This document shows, one piece after another, positions 8,260 through 15,552 of a stretch of DNA of 32,422 bases. The position numbers were made by a program, and so were the translations under genes. Location: assembly GCA_011682385.1 (NCBI GenBank), contig JAACET010000007.1:1-32422 (forward strand), in the 5' to 3' direction. The notes under the pieces were generated by a model that searched no databases, was not told the DNA's origin, and saw nothing but the letters and a program-made list of their open reading frames with translations. This stretch comes from Actinomycetota bacterium. GTDB lineage: Bacteria > Planctomycetota > Phycisphaerae > JAACET01. Every line of letters begins with the position of its first letter. The stretch's first letter is position 1.

Positions 8260-9651
8260 TTAATCACCCAACCCCAGCTTCCTCATCTTGCTTTGTAGCG
8301 TTGTCCGTGGCAAGTTTAGCAGTTTGGCAGCCTTTATCTGTGAGCCGTCAGCCAAGCGCAGAGCCCAGCGTATGACCTGACCCTGGACGGCATTTGTAAG
8401 CTCACTCAGATCCACTCTCCCTTGGCCGGGCAGATTCAGACTGAACAACTCTTGAGCTGGCGGCCGATGCGTAATCTCCGGCGGTAAATGAGCAACGCTC
8501 AGCCGACCGGCTGAGCAGAAGGCCACACTGGCCTCGATTACGTTCTCCAGTTCACGGATATTCCCCGGCCAATCATGCTGCACAAGATAATGCAGAGCCT
8601 CCGGATCAACCTTAGGAGGCTTCTTGCCTTGCCGGGCGGCATAATGGTTCACAAAGTGCTCCACCAGCAGTGGAAGATCCTCTTTTCGTTTAGCCAATGG
8701 CGGTAGTTCGATACGCACCACGTTCATCCGGAAGAACAAATCAGATCGGAACCGCCCAGCCTCAACCAACTGCTGCAGATCAGTTTTGCAGGCACAGATT
8801 ATTCGGCACTGCACGTCGATTTCCACTTCACCTCCGACGCGGAGAAGCTTTCGTTCCTGCAGTACCCGCAGCAGTTTCGTCTGCAATTCCAGAGGAATGT
8901 CATCTACATCATCCAAGAACAGCGTGCCGCTGGCCGCAGCCTCAAATCGTCCGACCTTCCGCCGATAGGCCCCGGTAAAGGCTCCGCGCTCGTGCCCGAA
9001 CAGCTCGCTCTCCAACAACTGTGGCGAAAGGGCTACGCAGCTGACCGGCACGAAAGGCAGGGCCCGCCGGACAGACTGAAAATGAATCGCTCTGGCCAAT
9101 AGCTCCTTGCCCGTACCGGTCGACCCCTGAATCAGCACCGTAGTGTCCAGGTCTTTGACTACCTCTGCCACGTCGAAGATTTCCTGCATTCGTTTGCTGT
9201 GGCCGATGACGTTACCCAGTCTGAAGCGGCGCTCGGCATCTTTCTGCAGCCGATCCCGATCTGCTCGCAACTGCCGTGTTTCGAATAGCCGTTCGATTTT
9301 CACCAGAAGTTCATCGACGCAGATCGGTTTAGGCAGATAGTCAGCCGCCCCCAGTTTCATAGCTGCCACTGCGTCGGACACCGTAGCGTAGGCGGTCATG
9401 ACTATTACCGAAACTGATTCATCCAGATGCTTTAGCTGTTTTAGAAAATCGATGCCGTCCGTACCCGGCAAGCGTACGTCTGTTATTATTACCTGCGGCA
9501 CCAATGAGGCCAGCTCCTGGAGTGCTTGATCTGCCGAGGCGAAGCCGGCCACGGAATAGCCGGCCTCTGTCAGCCGTTCGCTCAACGACGCTGTTACAAT
9601 CGGATCGTCTTCTACCAGTACAACTGTTTTGTTTTTGCTCATCTTGCTCAC
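8260..9651 (-). CDS. NtrC-family sigma-54-dependent response regulator
   Basis: This 463-aa three-domain enhancer-binding protein has a receiver (about 8-122) with acidic pocket EDD, phospho-acceptor Asp58 in IITDVR, Thr86 and Lys108. Its AAA+ domain carries Walker A GSTGTGKE (about 176-183) and GAFTGA (about 223-228), the sigma-54 contact loop. A Fis-type helix-turn-helix (QIKAAKLLNLPRTTLQSKMRKLGL) ends the protein. The Walker B reads LFLDDVDD where most relatives have LFLDE, a conservative Glu-to-Asp change. The GTG start overlaps the kinase stop (GTGA); an in-frame ATG lies at 9642. The intact GAFTGA, together with a strong -24/-12 promoter upstream of cooS, makes the CODH/ACS cluster the likely target (inference). 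Confidence 0.95.
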   Translation of the reverse strand: MSKMSKNKTVVLVEDDPIVTASLSERLTEAGYSVAGFASADQALQELASLVPQVIITDVRLPGTDGIDFLKQLKHLDESVSVIVMTAYATVSDAVAAMKLGAADYLPKPICVDELLVKIERLFETRQLRADRDRLQKDAERRFRLGNVIGHSKRMQEIFDVAEVVKDLDTTVLIQGSTGTGKELLARAIHFQSVRRALPFVPVSCVALSPQLLESELFGHERGAFTGAYRRKVGRFEAAASGTLFLDDVDDIPLELQTKLLRVLQERKLLRVGGEVEIDVQCRIICACKTDLQQLVEAGRFRSDLFFRMNVVRIELPPLAKRKEDLPLLVEHFVNHYAARQGKKPPKVDPEALHYLVQHDWPGNIRELENVIEASVAFCSAGRLSVAHLPPEITHRPPAQELFSLNLPGQGRVDLSELTNAVQGQVIRWALRLADGSQIKAAKLLNLPRTTLQSKMRKLGLGD

Positions 9652-10763
9652 TTATTTTCTTTGCCCGACTCATAGCGAGGCAGCGTAACCGTGAATATCG
9701 AGCCTCCGCCCGGCCTGGGATTCAGCGATATTGTCCCTCTGTGTTCTGCTATCATATTGGCACTGATGCTCAAGCCCAGGCCCGTACCCTTACCGTCGGA
9801 TTTGGTGGTGAAGAAGGGGTCGAATATTTTTTCACGCAGGTGCCCCGGAACTCCACAGCCGTTATCTGCAATGTTCAACACTACCGTTTGATCATTATCC
9901 AAAGTCATCGTAAGATCAATCTGGCCGTCCCTCCTGCCGACGAGACTGTCCAAGGCGTTATTCAGTAGATTAATAATCGTCTGCGAGATGGCGTGTGAGT
10001 CTGCATATACCCGCACGTCGGGTGCTTCGATAGAGCTGTTAATCCGCGCCTGTTGCAGCCGAGCCCGGGGACGAAGGAATTCTATCGATTGAAATACCAC
10101 ATCTGCCAGCCGCACCGATTGCCGTTTAGCCGGCGCTCGCTGGCCAAAGGTCAATACTCTCTGCACCGAGGACTGGATACGTTCCAGGCCCTGCATGATT
10201 AGCGGCAAAAACCTGTTGATCTTTTCCCAATTGCCCGGATTGTCCCGGATAATGCGTACCGACTCCATTATACCCCCCAGCGGGTTGTTGATCTCGTGAG
10301 CCACAGCCGCTGCCAGCTCGCCCAGGATAGCCATTTTCTCTGCTCGGATCATATGCCCGCAAGAGTCCCCTTGTTGCTCTTGATCTTCCAGCAGTACTGC
10401 CGTGCCTGCATAGTTTCCCGAGCCGTCTATAGACCGTGAGAAATGGACGCTCAACTTAGCGTTCTGAAGGTTGCATCTGCCCGTCAGTGGCGATTCGATT
10501 CCATTCCGTAGAGCATCGATTGCCAGAATGGTTACTGCTGAAAAATCCCCGGACAGTTTTCTGATGGTTTGACCCAGCAGCTTATCCGCCGGCCCATCCA
10601 ACAGTTCTACAGCCCGCGAATTGACGTATGCCAGCCGATCCTCAGCATCCAGCAGTACTACACCGTGCCTGCAATGATCCAGCAGCGACACAAGCTCAGA
10701 TTTATCCTTAACGGGACTCATTGAAGCTTGACGGTGTTGGGAATGAGTTTTGGCCTTCTTCAA
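9648..10763 (-). CDS. Soluble PAS-domain sensor histidine kinase
   Basis: This 371-aa kinase has no membrane segment. A PAS domain (about 23-128, GVVLLDAEDRLAYVN...) precedes a HisKA domain with the H-box AAAVAHEINNPLGG (phospho-accepting His about 156). The C-terminal ATPase domain has the N-box NLLNNALDSL, the G1 box DNGCGVPG and the G2 box KGTGLGLSI. The type resembles NtrB and other soluble partners of sigma-54 activators, and its stop overlaps the start of one. The PAS ligand (redox, CO, a metabolite) is not evident. The start is TTG, supported by GGAG 7 bases upstream; an ATG 14 codons later has no Shine-Dalgarno. A cytoplasmic sensor of the intracellular state fits control of an anaerobic carbon-fixation cluster. 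Confidence 0.93.
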   Translation of the reverse strand: MKKAKTHSQHRQASMSPVKDKSELVSLLDHCRHGVVLLDAEDRLAYVNSRAVELLDGPADKLLGQTIRKLSGDFSAVTILAIDALRNGIESPLTGRCNLQNAKLSVHFSRSIDGSGNYAGTAVLLEDQEQQGDSCGHMIRAEKMAILGELAAAVAHEINNPLGGIMESVRIIRDNPGNWEKINRFLPLIMQGLERIQSSVQRVLTFGQRAPAKRQSVRLADVVFQSIEFLRPRARLQQARINSSIEAPDVRVYADSHAISQTIINLLNNALDSLVGRRDGQIDLTMTLDNDQTVVLNIADNGCGVPGHLREKIFDPFFTTKSDGKGTGLGLSISANMIAEHRGTISLNPRPGGGSIFTVTLPRYESGKENK

Positions 10764-10793
10764 TGTACTGCTCCGATTTCCTGCTAGGGAACA

Positions 10794-11198
10794 TTAACCA
10801 TGAGAGCGGAGAAACTTTTCCAAATGAGTCACAATCTCCGCCGGCTGCGTGGACTTGTCCAAAAAGCCCTCAGCTGGGCAGTAACCATTTTCACCTAGTT
10901 TGTTCTTCAGGCCCAAACTGAAGCGCTCGTCTACACAACTAAGCAGAAACACTGGTACAGAATCGAACCGCCCATCCGCTTTGAGATTTCTACACCAGCG
11001 TAACCCGCCATCGGGCTCAGCTAACATAATCTCCAACAGAATTAGGTCGATTTCTTCTTTATCCAGGATTGCCTGAGCTTGTCTCTCTGATTTTGCCCAT
11101 AGGACCCGGCCAAGTTTCGCTTCCAAGAATGGCTTCAACGAGACCACATAGTCGGTATCTTTGTCTACTATTAATATTCGCCACTGTCTGCGAGCCAT
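10794..11198 (-). CDS. Stand-alone receiver-domain protein with atypical phospho-site (pseudo-receiver)
   Basis: This 134-aa protein has the receiver fold only. The strand ILIVDKD supplies Asp12 and Asp14. The position of the phospho-accepting Asp reads DLILLEIML, that is Glu56. Ser87 (FLLSC) and Lys115 (GFLDK) occupy the other conserved sites. Glu at the acceptor site cannot be phosphorylated normally and can mimic the phosphorylated state, so it may act constitutively or by protein contact. It lies between the CooC ATPase and the histidine kinase, 30 bases from the kinase start. The alpha4-beta5 region is longer than usual and contains Cys107. Partner and function are unknown. Confidence 0.85.
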   Translation of the reverse strand: MARRQWRILIVDKDTDYVVSLKPFLEAKLGRVLWAKSERQAQAILDKEEIDLILLEIMLAEPDGGLRWCRNLKADGRFDSVPVFLLSCVDERFSLGLKNKLGENGYCPAEGFLDKSTQPAEIVTHLEKFLRSHG

Positions 11199-11241
11199 TG
11201 TTCATTATCCAACGGGAAAGATCTGCTGAACCGGCGGGCCG

Positions 11242-12006
11242 CTAGCTTTGCGACAATAGTGCCTCGGCAATCGGTGATACGTACTTCCGCTGCTCGGCCG
11301 TATCCAGCCAACAAGAGCGCCCTTCCAGATCCGCCTTGGCAATATCCGGATCGTACGGCAAGGTACCCAGGATCGGCACGTCGTTCAATGATGCCGCCAG
11401 TGAGTCTATATCCAGCCCTTCGGTGACTTTGTTTATGACAGCCCCTACCTTGGTAATACCAATCTGCGCAGCAAGTCGTTTGACGTTTAGTGCGGTTTGA
11501 ATGCTGCGTTGGCCGGGCTCAACCACCATGATCATTGTGGACACTGCTTGGGCTGTAGCTCGGCCCAGGTGTTCCACGCCGGCCTCCATGTCCAGGATTA
11601 CGATCTGCTCGGGAGTCAACAGCAGATGTGTGACCAGCGCCTTCAGCAAGGCGCTTTCCGGACAGATGCAGCCCGCCCCGCCCGTGGATGTACCGCCAAG
11701 CACTAACAAGCGGATGCCGTCCATGCGATGGCTGAATCGTTCGGGGATGTCGTCGACTTTGGGGTTAAGTTTGAAATAACTCCCGTAGCCTGCTTTGGCG
11801 TCTGTACGGTCCAGGATGAACTGGCGCATGTCGGATATCGGCGTGATCGTCTTTTCGCTGGATAGCCCCAGCGCTCCAGCCAGATTTGCGTCAGGATCAG
11901 CGTCTACCGCAATGATATCCTTTCCCTGCTCAGCCCAGAACCTGGCCAATAGGGCCGCAAGTGTCGTTTTACCTGTTCCGCCTTTGCCGGAAATTGCCAG
12001 CTTCAT
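11242..12006 (-). CDS. cooC: CooC-type nickel-insertion ATPase (first copy)
   Basis: This is a 254-aa MinD/CooC-family P-loop ATPase with deviant Walker A GKGGTGKTT (residues 7-15) and the switch motif VDADPDANL. The CxC motif GGAGCICPE (Cys113, Cys115) is the nickel-binding pair shared by CooC dimers. ILDMEAGVEHLGR is the Walker B region. CooC proteins hydrolyse ATP to mature the Ni-Fe C-cluster of CO dehydrogenase. The start ATG is preceded by AAAGGA at 8 bases. It is divergent from cooS and heads the minus-strand operon that also carries the receiver, kinase and sigma-54 activator, tying that regulatory set to CODH. Confidence 0.92.
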   Translation of the reverse strand: MKLAISGKGGTGKTTLAALLARFWAEQGKDIIAVDADPDANLAGALGLSSEKTITPISDMRQFILDRTDAKAGYGSYFKLNPKVDDIPERFSHRMDGIRLLVLGGTSTGGAGCICPESALLKALVTHLLLTPEQIVILDMEAGVEHLGRATAQAVSTMIMVVEPGQRSIQTALNVKRLAAQIGITKVGAVINKVTEGLDIDSLAASLNDVPILGTLPYDPDIAKADLEGRSCWLDTAEQRKYVSPIAEALLSQS

Positions 12007-12067
12007 ACTCTGTATCCTTTTGTTTTATCTAGTGATAGCTCAGCCTGATTTCAATTTGTATGAACTT

Positions 12068-12096
12068 ACTATATCCAGCTTACCAGGAGAAAGCAA
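12068..12096 (-). promoter_or_regulatory. Sigma-70-like promoter for the cooC-receiver-kinase-NtrC operon
   Basis: On the minus strand, TTGCTT (12091-12096) and TATAGT (12068-12073) are separated by exactly 17 bases. The -10 matches consensus at five of six positions. The start would lie near 12061, leaving a leader of about 55 bases before cooC. The call is by eye. Confidence 0.45.
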
Positions 12097-12217
12097 TCAT
12101 TTTGCCGAAAAAACGGCACCGGCCCGGCTACGGATGACTGCTTTTCGTGACATATATCAGTAAGTTGTTTGTAATCAAGATGTTGCAGTTGAATAGAATT
12201 AGCCGATTATCCGGCAT

Positions 12218-12247
12218 ATGAGCTACATTAGTCCGTTGTACGCTCAT
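12218..12247. promoter_or_regulatory. Candidate enhancer (upstream activator) inverted repeat
   Basis: ATGAGC-TAC (12218-12226) and GTAC-GCTCAT (12238-12247) are inverted arms with one extra base. The centre is about 100 bases before the predicted sigma-54 start, a typical distance for an NtrC-type activator site. Only one such copy was seen, so assignment to the adjacent activator is inference. Confidence 0.35.
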
Positions 12248-12307
12248 GAAGTGGCCCAGTGATCGGCATTTTCGGTCTCCGTGAGCCATATTTCATGGTG
12301 AATACAG

Positions 12308-12322
12308 CGGCACGATTTTTGC
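12308..12322 (+). promoter_or_regulatory. Sigma-54 (-24/-12) promoter of the CODH/ACS cluster
   Basis: CGGCACGATTTTTGC matches the consensus TGGCACG-N4-TTGC at every fixed position except the first T. The invariant GG (12309-12310) and GC (12321-12322) have the required 12-base register. The start is predicted near 12333. It faces cooS, and a GAFTGA-containing NtrC-family activator is encoded in the divergent operon. Confidence 0.82.
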
Positions 12323-12332
12323 TTATTATAGG

Positions 12333-12371
12333 GCGGGGACGGGCTGTCTATCTATAGAAGTTCGGCCCCGC
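12333..12371 (+). promoter_or_regulatory. GC-rich stem in the cooS leader
   Basis: GCGGGG (12333-12338) and CCCCGC (12366-12371) can form a 6-bp all-GC stem at the extreme 5' end of the predicted sigma-54 transcript. It may protect the 5' end or take part in a structural switch. No T-tract follows, so it is not a terminator. Confidence 0.35.
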
Positions 12372-12404
12372 GAAAGTTGTTTGGGATATCACTAGTAGAA
12401 GAAT

Positions 12405-12422
12405 CTCCTGCAGTCATAGGAG
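12405..12422 (+). promoter_or_regulatory. Hairpin masking the cooS ribosome binding site
   Basis: CTCCT (12405-12409) is the exact complement of AGGAG (12418-12422), the Shine-Dalgarno of cooS 8 bases before its ATG. The loop is 8 bases. Pairing would hide the whole Shine-Dalgarno. The stem is only 5 bp, so it would be marginal alone and could be set by a binding factor or by the upstream stem. Confidence 0.4.
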
Positions 12423-12430
12423 TCCATAAC

Positions 12431-14386
12431 ATGAGCTCAAAAGATAAGAATATCAGTATCGACCCTGCCAGCGAGCAAATGTTGCGATCAGAGGCGACTC
12501 AGGATCTTGAGCTCACTTGGGATCGCTACCAGGCCATGCAGCCGCAGTGCGGTTACGGGCAATTGGGTGTGTGCTGTAAGATCTGCGCGATGGGCCCCTG
12601 CCGGATCGATCCATTCGGGAATGGTCCGCAAAAGGGAGTATGTGGTGCGACTGCGGACATTATCGCAGCCCGGAATCTGGCGAGGATGATTGCCGCGGGA
12701 ACCGCAGCCCACTCGGATCACGGTCGAGATACTGTCCACGCTTTGCTCTCTGCAGCCAGCGATCCTAATAGCGACTACAAGGTTACCGATGGGAAGAAGG
12801 TTCGGGCCTTGGCCCAGGAGTGGGGCGTTGATATCCAGGGCAAGAGCAAGGAAGAGTTGGCCAAAGAGGTGGCTGAGATGTCTTTTGCAGAGTTCGGCCA
12901 GCAGCACGGCGAGTTGAAGTTCGCCCAGCGAGCTCCCGAAGAGCAGAAGAATCGTTGGCGGGAAAATGGCGTCATGCCCCGGGGAATCGACCGGGAGGTC
13001 GTGGAACTGATGCACCGCACAACCATGGGTGTAGACAGTGATTTCAAGAGTATCATCGGGCAGGGCATACGGGCGTCGTTAGCTGACGGCTGGGGTGGTT
13101 CAATGATAGCCACGGAACTTTCGGACATACTTTTCGGCAGGCCCAACCCAATCAAGTCAACCGTGAACCTTGGGATTCTGAAGGCCGACGAAGTGAATAT
13201 CCTGGTGCACGGGCACGAGCCGACGCTTTCGGAGATGCTGGTAGCCGCCACCCAGGACCCGGAGATGATCAAGCTGGCCAAGAGTAAAGGAGCAGAGGGT
13301 ATCACTTTGGCGGGCATCTGCTGTACAGCTAATGAAATATTGATGCGGCACGGCGTTCCCATAGCCGGAAACTTCCTGCAGCAGGAATTGGCCCTGGCCA
13401 CAGGGGCCGTCGATGCCATGATCGTGGACGTACAGTGCGTCATGCCTGCGTTGGGTGAGTTGGCCAAACGCTTCCACACCAAGCTGATTTCCACCAGCCC
13501 CAAGGCCAAGGTACCCTTTGCCAACCACATAGAGTTTGATGAATCCAAGGCTTTGGATATAGCCAAGCAGATTATCAGAGAGGCTATAGAAAACTTCCCC
13601 AACCGCAAGGGCAAATCGACCTGTATTCCGGATATACGCGAAAACATGGTAGCCGGCTTTACCGCCGAGAGCGTGTTTGAATTTCTTGGCGGACATTATA
13701 GACCGTCCTATCGTCCGCTGAACGAGGGGATCATAACAGGTCGGCTGCGGGGGGCTGCGGCCATCGTGGGCTGCAACAACCCTAGAATAACACACGACTA
13801 CGGCCATGTTACCATGACCAAAGAGCTGTTGGCTAACGACGTGCTGGTGGTAACCACCGGCTGCACAGCTATTGCCGACGCCAAGGCGGGACTGCTCAAT
13901 TCGGGAGAGGCTCTAAAGTACTGCGGCAAGGGTTTAAAGGAAATATGCGAAGCGGTGGGTATTCCTCCCGTGCTGCACCTGGGAGCCTGCGTGGATATTA
14001 GCCGGGTTCTGACGATCCTGTGCAACATTCTGGATCAGGGCGGACTGGGGGTGGGCATATCCGATTTGCCGGCCGCCGGAGCCGCTCCGGAATGGATGAG
14101 CGAAAAAGCTGTGGCCATCGGTTTCTATGTCGTAGCGTCGGGCGTTTATACCGTACTGGGACAAGCCTTGCCGGTAGAAGGGGCCAAGGAACTGACCCAG
14201 TACCTCTGCGAAGATATAGAGGATGTTTATGGGGGCAAGTTTGCCTTTGAACCCGACCCCATCGAAGGTGCTCATTTGATCTTGGATCACATTGACCGTA
14301 AGCGCAGCGATCTGAAGTTATCTCCGGTCTTGTATCCGGTGCCTTACGCTCCCAAGACGGTGGCTGAAGCAGCCGCAGCTTCATAA
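12431..14386 (+). CDS. cooS: Ni-Fe carbon monoxide dehydrogenase catalytic subunit
   Basis: This enzyme interconverts CO and CO2 and supplies CO to acetyl-CoA synthase (also named AcsA in that role). The protein is 651 aa from the ATG at 12431, which has AGGAG 8 bases upstream; the track's TTG start is rejected. The N-terminal cysteines at about 40 and 48 (D-cluster) and 49, 52, 57 and 71 (B-cluster) follow CGYGQLGVCCKICAMGPC, the bacterial CooS pattern. C-cluster ligand motifs are all present: VHGHEPT (His), GICCTANE, VDVQCVMP, VGCNNPR, TTGCTA and LGACVD. It is first in the cluster behind the sigma-54 promoter, followed at 17 bases by a ferredoxin gene. Confidence 0.97.
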   Translation: MSSKDKNISIDPASEQMLRSEATQDLELTWDRYQAMQPQCGYGQLGVCCKICAMGPCRIDPFGNGPQKGVCGATADIIAARNLARMIAAGTAAHSDHGRDTVHALLSAASDPNSDYKVTDGKKVRALAQEWGVDIQGKSKEELAKEVAEMSFAEFGQQHGELKFAQRAPEEQKNRWRENGVMPRGIDREVVELMHRTTMGVDSDFKSIIGQGIRASLADGWGGSMIATELSDILFGRPNPIKSTVNLGILKADEVNILVHGHEPTLSEMLVAATQDPEMIKLAKSKGAEGITLAGICCTANEILMRHGVPIAGNFLQQELALATGAVDAMIVDVQCVMPALGELAKRFHTKLISTSPKAKVPFANHIEFDESKALDIAKQIIREAIENFPNRKGKSTCIPDIRENMVAGFTAESVFEFLGGHYRPSYRPLNEGIITGRLRGAAAIVGCNNPRITHDYGHVTMTKELLANDVLVVTTGCTAIADAKAGLLNSGEALKYCGKGLKEICEAVGIPPVLHLGACVDISRVLTILCNILDQGGLGVGISDLPAAGAAPEWMSEKAVAIGFYVVASGVYTVLGQALPVEGAKELTQYLCEDIEDVYGGKFAFEPDPIEGAHLILDHIDRKRSDLKLSPVLYPVPYAPKTVAEAAAAS

Positions 14387-14403
14387 CCATTTGAGGAATT
14401 GCC

Positions 14404-14940
14404 ATGAAAGGCAGTATATTCGTTCAAATAAAGAAGTGCCTGTCCTGCCATTCCTGCGAGTTGGCCTGTGCTGTTGAGCACTCAGCTTCCAAGGATTTGG
14501 TTCGGGCCATTCACGAAGATCCGCCGCCTGCACCTCGCGTTCGTCTCGAGCAGGTGGAAGGCGCATCTATTCCCTTGCAGTGTCGTCATTGCGAGGATGC
14601 GCCTTGTGTTGCCGTTTGTCCTTGTGGAGCCATCGAAAAGCTCGGCCCCGAGCAGGCGGTGATCATTCACGAGGACAAGTGCATTGGCTGTAAGTTCTGC
14701 ATTGCTGTCTGTCCTTTCGGCGTGGTGGAGTTGCGCAAGGATGGCAGAGTTGCCCTCAAGTGTGATCTTTGCCTTAGCCGCACTGAAGAGGGTTTACTGC
14801 CGGCCTGTGTTACTGCTTGTCCCAGCGGGGCTCTATGTTTTCTGACCGCTGAGGAGCTAAGCAAACAGAAACGCAGGATTGCCGCTAAGAGGGAGCATCA
14901 GGCAGCCCAGGCCGCCGATGCCCAGGAGGAAGAAGCCTAA
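14404..14940 (+). CDS. cooF: CooF/HycB-like four-cluster ferredoxin
   Basis: This 178-aa iron-sulfur electron carrier has cysteine sets for four 4Fe-4S clusters: CLSCHSCELAC, CRHCEDAPCVAVC, CIGCKFCIAVC and CDLC...CVTAC. This is the arrangement in CooF, HycB and HydN-type subunits, which link CODH or formate dehydrogenase to partner redox enzymes. The C-terminus is a charged, Ala-rich tail. GAGGAA precedes the ATG. Directly after cooS it probably takes electrons from the CODH D-cluster and passes them to the NuoEFG-like proteins that follow (inference). HycB/HydN-type annotation is equally possible by sequence. Confidence 0.88.
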   Translation: MKGSIFVQIKKCLSCHSCELACAVEHSASKDLVRAIHEDPPPAPRVRLEQVEGASIPLQCRHCEDAPCVAVCPCGAIEKLGPEQAVIIHEDKCIGCKFCIAVCPFGVVELRKDGRVALKCDLCLSRTEEGLLPACVTACPSGALCFLTAEELSKQKRRIAAKREHQAAQAADAQEEEA

Positions 14941-14956
14941 CCTAAGACTGTCCGCG

Positions 14957-14995
14957 CTGCCGAGTTCGGCCACAGCAACTTGTCGGGCTCGGCAG
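14957..14995 (+). promoter_or_regulatory. Intercistronic stem-loop between cooF and nuoE-like genes
   Basis: CTGCCGAG (14957-14964) and CTCGGCAG (14988-14995) are perfect 8-bp inverted arms with a 23-base loop in a 95-base gap. No T-run follows, so it is more likely an mRNA processing or stability element than a terminator. Confidence 0.4.
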
Positions 14996-15035
14996 ATCTT
15001 TACGGCCGTGTTTTCTATGTCAGCAAGGTTGTCTT

Positions 15036-15521
15036 ATGTCGAGTGAACAGCTCTCAAGTGTTGAGGAAATTGATCTAGCAGCAGCCAGGCGGATTGCCGC
15101 TGAGCATCGAGCCAAAGGTAGTTCCTTGGTCACTGTTCTGCAGGATGTGCAGACCGAATATGGTTACTTGTCGCGGGAAGTACTTGAGGTAGTGGCTGAG
15201 CAGATGCAGGTACCTCTATCGCAAGCCTATGGCCTGGCTACCTTTTATACGTCTTTCAGCCTACAGCCTCGCGGTAGGTATCACATATCCGTTTGCATGG
15301 GTACAGCGTGCCACGTTCGAGGCGCAGCCAATGTGTTGGGAAAATTAGAAAGGGATTTGGGAATCAAGGCCGGGCAGACCACTGCGGATCTAAAACACAG
15401 CTTAGAATCGGTCAATTGTTTAGGGGCTTGTGCAGCTGGGCCCATCGTGGTGATCAATGGTGTTCAGCACGGCAAAGTTGACAGCCGGAAGGTGAATGAA
15501 ATCTTACGCGAATTAGACTAG
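15036..15521 (+). CDS. NuoE/HydC-like 2Fe-2S subunit of an NAD-linked diaphorase
   Basis: This 161-aa protein has an N-terminal helical part and a thioredoxin-like 2Fe-2S domain with CMGTAC (CxxxxC) and later CLGAC. This is the complete four-cysteine set of the NuoE/HoxE/HydC family. It relays electrons to or from the FMN-containing NuoF-like partner encoded 31 bases downstream. Length is normal. It lies inside the CODH/ACS cluster, suggesting that the diaphorase exchanges electrons between NAD(P)H and ferredoxin or CODH. Confidence 0.92.
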   Translation: MSSEQLSSVEEIDLAAARRIAAEHRAKGSSLVTVLQDVQTEYGYLSREVLEVVAEQMQVPLSQAYGLATFYTSFSLQPRGRYHISVCMGTACHVRGAANVLGKLERDLGIKAGQTTADLKHSLESVNCLGACAAGPIVVINGVQHGKVDSRKVNEILRELD

Positions 15522-15552
15522 TCAGATTTTGCTAATGGATGACCTCTGATTA

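Larger units (their letters stand above)
12007..12430. other. 424-bp divergent regulatory region between cooC and cooS
   Basis: No gene was recognised here. The region holds a sigma-70-like promoter toward cooC, several short inverted repeats, a strong sigma-54 promoter toward cooS, and a leader of about 97 bases with two candidate hairpins. It is AT-rich relative to the flanking genes. The TTG-started extension of the cooS ORF (12377-12430) is leader, not coding. Confidence 0.7.

Noticed and set aside
12102-12118. TGCCG-AAAAAA-CGGCA hairpin as terminator or enhancer
   Set aside because: There is no T-tract on either side. The stem is only 5 bp and lies far from the sigma-54 element.
12377-12430. 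N-terminal extension of CooS from TTG
   Set aside because: AGGAG is correctly placed only for ATG 12431, and known CooS N-termini begin close to the D-cluster cysteines, as here with Cys40.
12488-13807. Long minus-strand ORFs opposite cooS
   Set aside because: They are antisense shadows of a clearly conserved gene, have mixed low-complexity composition and no family motif.
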